A DNA stretch of 64,000 bases, taken from an uncultured Dehalococcoidia bacterium. GTDB taxonomy: Bacteria; Chloroflexota; Dehalococcoidia; Lucifugimonadales; CATQGZ01. Under the pieces are notes generated by a model that searched no databases, was not told the DNA's origin, and saw only the letters and a program-made list of their open reading frames with translations. The stretch is taken from NCBI GenBank assembly GCA_958295685.1, contig OY282365.1:434001-498000 (forward strand), read 5' to 3'. Below, one piece after another: positions 1 to 7,166 of the stretch (the stretch's first letter is position 1; the number at the start of each line of letters is the position of its first letter). The position numbers and the translations under genes were made by a program.

Positions 1-382
1 CGGCGGTGTTGGATACAATCTCAGTTTTCCTAGAGGAAACAAGGCCAGAGTCGAGCTATATGTCGGTACAGGCGACAAAGCCTTCAACAAGCATCTGTTC
101 GACTCTCTGAAGGAGGCCCGTGAAGGGATCGAATCCGAGATTGAGGGCAGCCTCGAGTGGGAGCGGCTGGATGATCAAAAGGACAGCCGCATATCGGCCG
201 TGCGCCAGGGCTCCATATATGACCCCCCTGAGACGCTGGAAGAGATACGCGGCTGGATGGTTGAAAGGCTTCTGGCGTTCAAGCAGACCTTCGGCCCGAG
301 GCTGGACGAGTCGATTAGGATAGCAGAGCATCGAGCAGAGGAGGGCAGCCATGCCGCTTCAGGAGACGATGACCCCTCGTGA
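1..382 (+). CDS. DUF4268 domain protein, C-terminal part (5' end outside window)
   Basis: An open frame enters from the window edge (frame 2) and stops with TGA at 380-382, giving about 126 residues. Recognisable pieces are VELYVGTGDKAFNK, the segment LEWERLDDQKDSRIS and the tail LLAFKQTFGPRLDES. This order matches the C-terminal DUF4268 domain found in predicted DNA-associated or restriction-like proteins. The function is not established, and no catalytic residue can be assigned from this part. The last 32 bp overlap the start of the downstream methyltransferase gene. The family call rests on my memory of the domain signature. Confidence 0.7.
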   Translation, partial: GGVGYNLSFPRGNKARVELYVGTGDKAFNKHLFDSLKEAREGIESEIEGSLEWERLDDQKDSRISAVRQGSIYDPPETLEEIRGWMVERLLAFKQTFGPRLDESIRIAEHRAEEGSHAASGDDDPS

Positions 383-1388
383 GCGCGTGATGAACGCGCT
401 CGCCGGCAGGCCGGTCGACCGGCCGCCGGTCGCCAACCCCACGAACGTCGCCACCGTCGAGCTCATGGACCTCGTCGACGCGCCCTTCCCCGACGCCTGC
501 CGCGACCCCGAACTGGCGGCCAGGCTCGCCGCCACAGGACACACGGAGCTCGGCTTCGACTCCGTGATGCCATACTTCACCATCATCCAGGAGTCCTCCG
601 CCCTCGGCTGCGAAATGCAGTGGGAGGGCAAGGACAACTGGCCCACCGTCCGCATGTACAACCCCATCTGGAAGGGCCTCGACGACATACGGATACCCCC
701 GGGTTTCCTGGAGCACCCCGACAACGTGACCGTCACCAAATCGCTCAGCCTGCTCAAGGAGGAGTTCGGCGGCGAGGTGGCCGTGATCGGCAAGACGATG
801 GGCCCTTGGACGCTCGCCTACCACGTCTTCGGCGTGGAGCGCTTCCTCCTCATGACCGTCGACGACCCCGACATGGTGAAGCGCGCCCTCGACAGGATGA
901 AGGAGATATCCGTCCTGTTCGGACAGGCCCAGATAGACGCAGGGGCCGACGTGCTCACCTTCCCCGACCATGCCACCGGCGACCTGGTGAGCGGCGCCTA
1001 CTACAAGGACTTCCTCATGGAGCTCCACCAGGAGATGGCCGAGCGGCTGGACGCGCCCCTGATCCTCCACATCTGCGGCAGGACCCTCGACCGGCTCGAC
1101 TACATCGCGCAGACGGGCATGGCCTGCTTCCACTTCGACTCCCGCAACGACCCACAGGAGGCGATGGACGTGGCCGCAGGGCGCATCAGGCTGGTCGGGA
1201 ATCTGAACAACCCCGAGCTGCTGTACGCGAGGGGCCCCGAAGAGGTTCGCCAGGCCGTCTACGCCTGCCTCGACGCCGGCGTGGACATGATCGCCCCAGA
1301 GTGCGCCATACCACTCGCCACCAGACTGGAGAACCTGGTTGAGATACCCAGGGCCGTCAGGGCCTGGTGCAGTGAAAACCACGAGTGA
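351..1388 (+). CDS. URO-D/MtaA-family corrinoid methyltransferase
   Basis: A 345-aa protein of the uroporphyrinogen decarboxylase-like methyltransferase family (MtaA/MtbA/CmuA type). These enzymes move a methyl group from a corrinoid protein to a thiol such as coenzyme M, or between cofactors. Visible features are the N-terminal RERVMNALAGRPVDRPPV signature, an H-x-C motif (H240, C242 in LILHICG) and C318 in PECAIP. Together these match the His-X-Cys-Xn-Cys zinc site of the methyltransferase branch rather than true HemE. A strong GAGGAGGG precedes the ATG. The next two genes encode a pterin-type methyltransferase and a corrinoid protein, which supports a methyl-transfer role. The methyl donor and acceptor are unknown. 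Confidence 0.85.
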   Translation: MPLQETMTPRERVMNALAGRPVDRPPVANPTNVATVELMDLVDAPFPDACRDPELAARLAATGHTELGFDSVMPYFTIIQESSALGCEMQWEGKDNWPTVRMYNPIWKGLDDIRIPPGFLEHPDNVTVTKSLSLLKEEFGGEVAVIGKTMGPWTLAYHVFGVERFLLMTVDDPDMVKRALDRMKEISVLFGQAQIDAGADVLTFPDHATGDLVSGAYYKDFLMELHQEMAERLDAPLILHICGRTLDRLDYIAQTGMACFHFDSRNDPQEAMDVAAGRIRLVGNLNNPELLYARGPEEVRQAVYACLDAGVDMIAPECAIPLATRLENLVEIPRAVRAWCSENHE

Positions 1389-1394
1389 CGGCCA

Positions 1395-2441
1395 ATGCCC
1401 GGATTCATAGATTCACCTGAACGGTTCGTCATAATAGGCGAGAACATACACGCCACCCGCGTCGTGCTGCGCAACGGGCGCCGCGCCGTAACGCTGGAGG
1501 ACGGCACAGAGGCCGTTCCATTCCAGACCCAGTCCGGCGAGCGGCGCCTCCTCACCGTCCCAGACTGGTTCCGGAAGACCCAGCCCTACGAGCAGGGGCA
1601 GATCAAGCACTTCCTCATCGCCATGATGAAGGGGATCGGCGGCGACCCAGACGAGCGTGAGCAGGGCGCGGCCTACGTCCAAGCCGAAGTCGCCCGCCAG
1701 GTAGCCAACGGCGCGTCATACCTGGACGTCAACGTCGACGAGGTCCACTACGACGTCGACGTCCAGAAGCGCGCCATGCGGTGGACGGTGGAGACCGTCC
1801 AGGACTGCTCGCCCATCCCGCCCTGCATAGACTCGTCCCTCTCCGAGATCATCGCCGAGGGACTGGACGCCTACGACGGAAGGGCGGGCAGGCCCCTCCT
1901 CAACTCCGTCGCATTCGAGAGGCTCGACTGCCTCGACGCGGCCCTCGCCCACGACGCCAGAATCATGGTCATGGCCACAGGCCCCGACGGAATGCCCTCC
2001 GACGACTCGGACAGAGTGGAGAACGTCAAGGGCATCATGCAGCGCGTCACGGCGAAGGGGATAGCCCTGGACGACGTGTTCGTGGACGGCATAGTCTTCC
2101 TCATCTCCGTGGACTCCCAGAACGGCAACCACTACTTCAACGCCGTCCGCAGGCTCAGGGACATATACGGCTCCGACGTACACATAGGCGGCGGCCTCAG
2201 CAACGTCTCCTTCGGGATGCCCAACCGCAGGCTCATCAACAAGGCGTTCATCCACCTCGCGCTGGAGGCCGGAATAGACAGCGGCATAGTAGACCCGCTC
2301 CAGACCAAGATAGCCTCGGCAATGGACCTAGACACAACCTCCGAGGCCGCCGGCCTCGCCATCGACATGCTCCTCGGCCGCGACGACTTCTGCATGAACT
2401 TCATACAGGCATACCGCGACGGCAGACTCGCCGGCGCGTAA
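1395..2441 (+). CDS. Pterin-binding (DHPS-fold) methyltetrahydrofolate:corrinoid methyltransferase-like protein
   Basis: A 348-aa protein starting 6 bp after the MtaA-like gene. It has a TIM-barrel pterin-binding layout: GENIHATR near the start, ANGASYLDVNVDEV around residues 105-120, an IDSS segment, LLNSV, and GGLSNVSFGMPNRR in the last third. This is the arrangement of AcsE/MetH-type methyltetrahydrofolate methyltransferases, which pass methyl groups between tetrahydrofolate and a corrinoid protein. It likely works with the corrinoid protein encoded 150 bp downstream. The intervening 153 bp contains no gene I can support. The physiological direction of methyl flow cannot be read from sequence. 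Confidence 0.82.
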   Translation: MPGFIDSPERFVIIGENIHATRVVLRNGRRAVTLEDGTEAVPFQTQSGERRLLTVPDWFRKTQPYEQGQIKHFLIAMMKGIGGDPDEREQGAAYVQAEVARQVANGASYLDVNVDEVHYDVDVQKRAMRWTVETVQDCSPIPPCIDSSLSEIIAEGLDAYDGRAGRPLLNSVAFERLDCLDAALAHDARIMVMATGPDGMPSDDSDRVENVKGIMQRVTAKGIALDDVFVDGIVFLISVDSQNGNHYFNAVRRLRDIYGSDVHIGGGLSNVSFGMPNRRLINKAFIHLALEAGIDSGIVDPLQTKIASAMDLDTTSEAAGLAIDMLLGRDDFCMNFIQAYRDGRLAGA

Positions 2442-2594
2442 GGAGGCCGTGTCCTGTCGAAACCGTTCACACCGTCCGCCGTGCGCCGGCCGCCGCGCCC
2501 ATCTGGATCAGGTGGTGCATTTCGGATTGACAACGCGCCGCTGCCGCACGAATAATAGTCCGTCCCTATTTCCAGACAGAGGAACATCGCCGTC

Positions 2595-3356
2595 ATGCCG
2601 ATTGTCAACGAAGGCATCAAGCGTGAGCTCAATCACGTAACCAAGCCCTTCGAGCTCAACCACATCAAGGAGCTCTTCGAAAACACCGACCCGCTGATGC
2701 AGGAGGTCGCCTACGCTCTGATCACCGGCGACCAGCACGAGGTCGACCGGCTGACCAGGCAGGCGCTCGGCGACGGCTTCGAGGCCAACACCGTCCTCGA
2801 CGACGGCCTCATCGCCGGCATGGCAATCGTGGGCGTGAAGTTCCGAGACAACATCATCTTCGTCCCGGAGGTGCTGGTCGCCGCCCGCGCCATGAAGGCC
2901 GGCATGGCTCACCTCGAGCCGATCCTGTCGGCCTCCGGCATCAAGCCCGTCGGCACCGTCATAATGGGCACCGTCAAGGGCGACCTCCACGACATCGGCA
3001 AAAACCTCTGTATCATGATGCTCAGGGGCGCCGGCTTCGTGGTCCACGATCTGGGCGTCGATACCAAGCCCGACGAGTTCATCGACGCGGTCGCCGAGCA
3101 CGACGCGAAGGTGTTGGGCATGTCCGCGCTGCTGACCACGACGATGCCCAACATGGGTAGAGTCATCGACGCCTTCGAGGAGGTGGGCCTGCGCGAGATG
3201 GTCAAGATCATGGTCGGCGGCGCTCCCGTGACCCAGGAATTCGCCGACGACATGGGCGCCGACGGCTACGGCAAGGACGCCATAGCCTGCGTCGAAAAGG
3301 CCAAGGAACTCGTCGGCCTCACCGCGGAGCCCGAGACCGTGGCCGCGTCTAGGTGA
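2595..3356 (+). CDS. Corrinoid (B12-binding) methyl-carrier protein
   Basis: A 253-aa protein with a helical cap domain (about 1-100) followed by a cobalamin-binding Rossmann domain. The cobalt-ligating motif is D130-L-H132-D-I-G135 (DxHxxG), with H132 the expected lower axial ligand, and GGAPVTQEFA lies near the C-terminus. This is the MtaC/MtbC/MtmC-type carrier that shuttles a methyl group between two methyltransferases. It is complete in length for the family. It overlaps the next gene by GTGA, which suggests translational coupling. With the two upstream genes it forms a three-component methyl-transfer system; the substrate is unknown. Confidence 0.9.
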   Translation: MPIVNEGIKRELNHVTKPFELNHIKELFENTDPLMQEVAYALITGDQHEVDRLTRQALGDGFEANTVLDDGLIAGMAIVGVKFRDNIIFVPEVLVAARAMKAGMAHLEPILSASGIKPVGTVIMGTVKGDLHDIGKNLCIMMLRGAGFVVHDLGVDTKPDEFIDAVAEHDAKVLGMSALLTTTMPNMGRVIDAFEEVGLREMVKIMVGGAPVTQEFADDMGADGYGKDAIACVEKAKELVGLTAEPETVAASR

Positions 3357-3604
3357 CCGCCTTGGATCACAAGGTCGACAGGCAGCGCTACCACGCCAGC
3401 ATGGCCCGTCTCCACGAGATATTCGCCGACATCTCCTGCACCGTCAACACGGTGTCTGCTTGGCGCTGCCCCTACAAGAACGCGCAGGACAGATGCACGG
3501 CCCTGTTCGGATGCCGCAACCAACTCCGTTCCCACCCCTCGGACGAACTTCCCCTCTGCACCGGCAGCGACAAGCTGGACTACCGCTCCGCCTGGGAGGT
3601 CTGA
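3353..3604 (+). CDS. Small cysteine-rich protein coupled to the corrinoid protein
   Basis: An 83-aa protein with a GTG start overlapping the corrinoid gene's TGA by 4 bp. It contains five cysteines (C29, C39, C48, C54, C69) in a short acidic/basic protein without a signal peptide or membrane segment. I do not recognise the family. Its tight coupling suggests a role with the corrinoid carrier, for example as a metal or Fe-S binding partner, but that is inference. The 117 bp that follow before the convergent dipeptidase gene show no feature I can support. Confidence 0.6.
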   Translation: MTALDHKVDRQRYHASMARLHEIFADISCTVNTVSAWRCPYKNAQDRCTALFGCRNQLRSHPSDELPLCTGSDKLDYRSAWEV

Positions 3605-3721
3605 CCGGGGTCTGGAACCCTTGGCCGGGCTTTTCGCGGAAATGACGAATGGAGGGGACTGCGCCGTCGTCTGTTTGCGGTGTCCTCGGAACGGAGCTGG
3701 TATGGACACGAGGCCGGTCCT

Positions 3722-4951
3722 CTAGCCCACCACCTCGCGGAAGACGCGCAGGTAATTCAGCCCCAGTATCTTGCGCAGCTCGTCCTCGTTGAAGCCTCGC
3801 TCCGCCAGCTTTGCGGTGATCGCCGGCCAGTCGGTGAACCTGTCGAAGTCCGCGATCCGGTGACCGTCGCTGAGTCGGTGCTCCGCACGGAACCCCTGCC
3901 AGGCGAAGCCGTCCGGCGCCGCCCTGGGGTCGGGGTCGTCCTGGTACAGGTAAGACGTGTCATAGGGCCCCAGCTCGGGCGGATATTCGAAACTGGACTC
4001 CGTTCCCGGGCCCGGCCCGCACTTGTCGCTTCCTATGCCCACGTGGTCGATCCCCATGACGTTCACCAGGTGCTCCACGTGGTCCGCGAAGTCGTCCAGG
4101 GTTGCCCTGTTGTCGGGGCGGAGGAACCCGCCGATTGCCGCCACGCCAAAGAACCCGCCGTTATCCGCAATGGCCCGCGCCAGCTCGTCCCCCTTGCCGC
4201 GGTCGTGATAACAGACCGCGCTGCTCGCCGAGTGAGTCACTATGACCGGCGACGACGAGACCTCAATCGCGTCGAACCCCACCTGCTCGCTGGAGTGGCT
4301 CACGTCCACCAGCATCCCGAGCTCGTTGAGCCTGCGCACCACCTCGATGCCGTAGTAGGTGAGCCCCGTCTTGTAGCGCTCCGTGCAGCCGTCGCCGACC
4401 AAGTTCCGAAGGTTGTACGTGAGCTGCACCACCCTTAGACCCATGTTGTAGAAGGTGTCGATCCGATCCAAGTTCGATCCGAACGGCATCGTCTCCTGGA
4501 AGTCGAAGACGACGCCCCTGACGCCGTCTCGGTACACCGCCTCGATGTCGGCGGCTTTCAGCGCCAGCCGCAGCTCGCCCCCCAGCGCGTCGATGATCGC
4601 CCGCGCCTGCGTGATCGACTCAACCGAAGTCTCGAAGGCCCCCTCCGGCGGGTGAGGCCCCGCGTAGGTCGCGCTCGCAACGTTCACCCCGGAGTCTTCC
4701 CACGCCGACATGTACTGCCGCGCCGACTCGGGGTGATCCTGGATCTCACGCACAGTCATCGCCTGGAGGCGCTTGCGTATCTCGCCGCGCGACATGCCGC
4801 GTGCGGCAAAATCCCGCATCGCTTCGTGCATCGCCTCGGTATACAGCAGGCCCGACGTCACCCCGGGCTGCTGGCTGTCGATCACCAGCGCCTCTTCGTG
4901 GAACCGGCGTGCCTCCTCGGGCGTCATCGACGCCGCCGCTCTCCGTGCCAT
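3722..4951 (-). CDS. Membrane dipeptidase-like protein (peptidase M19)
   Basis: A 409-aa zinc amidohydrolase-fold protein of the renal dipeptidase family, which cleaves dipeptides, often with D-residues. Visible are LVDVSHSS (H219), VIVTHSASS (H240) and GIDHVGIGSDK (D309), which match the second half of the metal site and the catalytic Asp. At the N-terminus, where the family normally has an H-x-D pair, the sequence reads VIDSQQPG, so the first metal ligands are not obvious. There is no signal peptide. The gene is last in a minus-strand set after larE and an SDR gene, 21 bp from the latter. The fold is secure; activity is less certain. Confidence 0.82.
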   Translation of the reverse strand: MARRAAASMTPEEARRFHEEALVIDSQQPGVTSGLLYTEAMHEAMRDFAARGMSRGEIRKRLQAMTVREIQDHPESARQYMSAWEDSGVNVASATYAGPHPPEGAFETSVESITQARAIIDALGGELRLALKAADIEAVYRDGVRGVVFDFQETMPFGSNLDRIDTFYNMGLRVVQLTYNLRNLVGDGCTERYKTGLTYYGIEVVRRLNELGMLVDVSHSSEQVGFDAIEVSSSPVIVTHSASSAVCYHDRGKGDELARAIADNGGFFGVAAIGGFLRPDNRATLDDFADHVEHLVNVMGIDHVGIGSDKCGPGPGTESSFEYPPELGPYDTSYLYQDDPDPRAAPDGFAWQGFRAEHRLSDGHRIADFDRFTDWPAITAKLAERGFNEDELRKILGLNYLRVFREVVG

Positions 4952-4972
4952 GCTGCCTCCCTCCCGACGCCC

Positions 4973-5719
4973 CTACGCCAGCATTCCGCCGTCCACGCGG
5001 AGCTGAGCGCCGGTGACGTATGAAGCGTCGTCCGATGCCATGAAGAGAATGGCCTTCGCCACCTCCTCGGCCGTTCCCTCCCGCAGCATCGGCAGATCGT
5101 CCATCCGGCCGCTGCGGGGACCGTCGTCGGGGAACACCTCGTCGAGCATGTCGGTAGCGATGGCCCCCGGATGGATCGAGTTGACGCGTATCCCGTACCG
5201 TCCGTACTGAAGAGCGGCGGACCTCGTGAAGGCCTCGACCGCCCCCTTGGATGCGTGATACGCCGTCGACCACATGCTCCCCCTCATCGAGGCGACGGAC
5301 GCCAGATTTACGATGGAGCCTCCCCCCGACTCCCGCATCGCGGGTATGCACGCCTTCGTGCCCAGGAACACCCCCTCCGCGTTCACCGCCATCACCCGCT
5401 TCCATGTATCGAGGTCCAGCCCCTCGACGGTGTTCCGCTCGTAGACCCCGGCGTTATTCACCAGTATGTCGAGAGCGCCGAACCGCCGAACGACCTCGTC
5501 CACCGCGAGCTTCCAGGCAGAGCCGTCCGACACGTCCAACTCGATGAACGCCGCCGTCCCGCCCGCGTCGACTATTCCCGCCTCCACCTGACGACACGGG
5601 CCTGACAGCACGTCTGCCAGCGCGACGCGGGCGCCCTCCGACGCGAACAGCCTGGCCGCGGCCGCTCCGATCCCACGCGCGGCCCCGGTCACCATCGCCG
5701 TCTTCCCATCCAGCCTCAA
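4973..5719 (-). CDS. Short-chain dehydrogenase/reductase
   Basis: A classical SDR of 248 aa. It carries the NAD(P)-binding TGAARGIG at residues 11-18, NNAG in the fourth strand region, and the catalytic set N113, S141, Y154 and K158 (YHASK). The TTG start at 5717-5719 overlaps the stop of the upstream larE gene (TTGA). I chose this start because it gives the normal SDR length and begins with RLDGKTAMVTG; the open frame continues upstream but there overlaps larE. The acidic residue after strand 2 (ALAD) suggests an NAD preference. The substrate is unknown. Confidence 0.9.
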   Translation of the reverse strand: MRLDGKTAMVTGAARGIGAAAARLFASEGARVALADVLSGPCRQVEAGIVDAGGTAAFIELDVSDGSAWKLAVDEVVRRFGALDILVNNAGVYERNTVEGLDLDTWKRVMAVNAEGVFLGTKACIPAMRESGGGSIVNLASVASMRGSMWSTAYHASKGAVEAFTRSAALQYGRYGIRVNSIHPGAIATDMLDEVFPDDGPRSGRMDDLPMLREGTAEEVAKAILFMASDDASYVTGAQLRVDGGMLA

Positions 5720-6564
5720 GCGCGGCCCCCGCGGCCGCCTGAGAGAACCTCGTTCAGGCTGCCGCTCCGGAAGCCTCCCATGTCCAGCGTCACGTAGACA
5801 TAGCCGATCGATCGGAAGTAGCCCAGCACCGCTTCCCTGGTCTCCTCCCGCACCAGCCGAGACAGGTCGCCCGGCTCCACCTCGATCCTGGCTATAGTGT
5901 CGTGATGCCTCACCCTCAGCTGCCGGAAACCCAGGCCGCGGAGAAACTCCTCCGCCTTCGCCACCGCGCTCAGCGCCTCCTCGGTGACCTCTGAGCCATA
6001 GGGTATCCGTGAAGACAGGCACGCCTGCGCGGGCTTGTCCCACGTCGGCAGGCCCATCTCTCTCGACAGGGCGCGCACGTCCCGCTTGGTCAGACCCGCC
6101 TCGACCAGCGGGCTGCGCACCCCGTGCTTCTCCGCCGCCTTCAGACCCGGCCTGAAGTCGCCCAGATCGTCGGCGTTGGTCCCGTTCGCCACCCACTCAT
6201 AGCCCCGTTCCGAGGCCAGCCGGCCCAGGCGCGTGTACAGTTCATCCTTGCAGAAGTAGCAGCGGCCGGCGCCGTTAGACCTGTAGTCCGCCCGCTCGAC
6301 CTCGGCGGTCTCGATGACGAGGTGATTCAGGCCCAGCGTCTCGGCCAGCCGAACCGCATCCCGCAACTCCGACGGAGCGAGGCTCGGCGAGTTGGCAGTG
6401 ACCGCCAGAGACCTATCACCCAGCGCTCCGTTGGCCGCCGCGGCCAAGAGAGCGCTGTCCACGCCCCCTGAGTACGCCACGACCACACTGCCCATCTCGG
6501 ACAGCGCCGCCCTCAGCGCCCTCAGCTTCCCATCCAGACCTGGTTCCCCCTCGGCCGTCCTCAT
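5716..6564 (-). CDS. larE: LarE-like ATP-dependent sulfur transferase (PP-loop)
   Basis: A 282-aa protein with the PP-loop ATP motif SGGVDS near residues 33-38, a CYFCK motif and ACLSSRIPYG. This is the LarE layout, in which the enzyme activates pyridinium-dicarboxylate carboxylates and donates sulfur during nickel-pincer cofactor synthesis. The start at 6564 (MRTAEG) gives the usual family length; an in-frame upstream extension to 6678 is possible but unlike LarE. larB and larC are not in this window, so the nickel-pincer role is family-based. Its stop overlaps the SDR start, indicating an operon. Confidence 0.85.
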   Translation of the reverse strand: MRTAEGEPGLDGKLRALRAALSEMGSVVVAYSGGVDSALLAAAANGALGDRSLAVTANSPSLAPSELRDAVRLAETLGLNHLVIETAEVERADYRSNGAGRCYFCKDELYTRLGRLASERGYEWVANGTNADDLGDFRPGLKAAEKHGVRSPLVEAGLTKRDVRALSREMGLPTWDKPAQACLSSRIPYGSEVTEEALSAVAKAEEFLRGLGFRQLRVRHHDTIARIEVEPGDLSRLVREETREAVLGYFRSIGYVYVTLDMGGFRSGSLNEVLSGGRGGRA

Positions 6565-6690
6565 CCTGCCGTCAATACTATCACACGGCAGCGCCTCGCC
6601 CGTGAGCGACCCCTCCACGTCCATCGGGTCCACCTGGCCTCGCCCTGAAACCCATTCCAACGGCACAATTGCCCACACCCTGACCGGAGG

Positions 6691-6779
6691 GGCGCGCCTT
6701 TGTGCCCCTAGGAAGCAGCGAGGAACTGGCCGAGGCGTCCGGCCTCTCGGTGGCGCGCCTTTGTGCCCCTAGGAAGCAG
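6691..6779. repeat. 28-bp direct repeat pair with self-complementary core
   Basis: Two identical 28-bp copies lie at 6691-6718 and 6752-6779, separated by 33 bp. Each contains GGCGCGCCTTTGTGCCCC, where the ends can fold back, and finishes in AGGAAGCAG. The second copy continues into sequence (to about 6840) that resembles 35678-35750 upstream of the restriction-modification genes. The 126 bp between larE and this pair hold nothing I can support. A short inverted repeat (TGTGCCC/GGGCACA, 6900-6906 and 6922-6928) lies between this pair and the CRISPR array. Confidence 0.6.
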
Positions 6780-6933
6780 TCCCCTAAGCCGCTCGTCCGA
6801 TACAGATGGGGGATTGGTGAGTACGCCTAGCTTTGACCTGGTATCTTCCAGGCGGCCTCAATATCGTGGCTGGCAGGCCCGGTTTGTGGAGCAACTTATT
6901 GTGCCCTTGCAACACAAGACTGGGCACATTTCA

Positions 6934-7166
6934 GACGCGGTTTCTCCCCGGTCTCCCATCGGTTATAATATCAAAGTCAGAGAGGGACTCACCGGGTTAG
7001 TTGCGGTTTCTCCCCGATCTCCCATCGGTTATAATTCCTTCAAGCACATCAGAACGCGCCAGAGGTTGCGGTTTCTCCCCGATCTCCCATCGGTTATAAT
7101 TCATCGTCGCGCCCATCCAGGCCATCATGAGTTGCGGTTTCTCCCCGATCTCCCGTCGGTTATGAC
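6934..7166 (+). CRISPR. Type II CRISPR array: four 36-bp repeats, three spacers
   Basis: Repeats lie at 6934-6969, 7000-7035, 7065-7100 and 7131-7166. Spacers are 6970-6999 (30 bp), 7036-7064 (29 bp) and 7101-7130 (30 bp). The two internal repeats are identical, starting GTTGCGG and ending GGTTATAAT. Repeat 1 has changes near its 5' end (GAC for GTT) and one internal G. Repeat 4 has an internal A-to-G change and ends TATGAC instead of TATAAT. The plus strand is the likely crRNA strand, because GTTG at the repeat 5' end and an A/T-rich 3' end match other type II-C repeats and the anti-repeat at 10823-10860 reads as its complement. cas9 is on the opposite strand and its stop codon lies inside repeat 4. 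Confidence 0.95.

Noticed and set aside
315..1382. Long antisense frame opposite the URO-D methyltransferase
   Set aside because: High-GC shadow frame; the sense strand encodes a clear family member with conserved motifs.
4973..6196. 407-codon version of the SDR
   Set aside because: The upstream part lies over larE and has no SDR motif; the TTG start overlapping the larE stop gives normal length.
6691..6779. The 28-bp repeat pair as a second small CRISPR array
   Set aside because: The 28/33-bp spacing looks CRISPR-like, but there are only two copies, they do not match the Cas9 repeat, and one copy continues into sequence shared with 35.7 kb.
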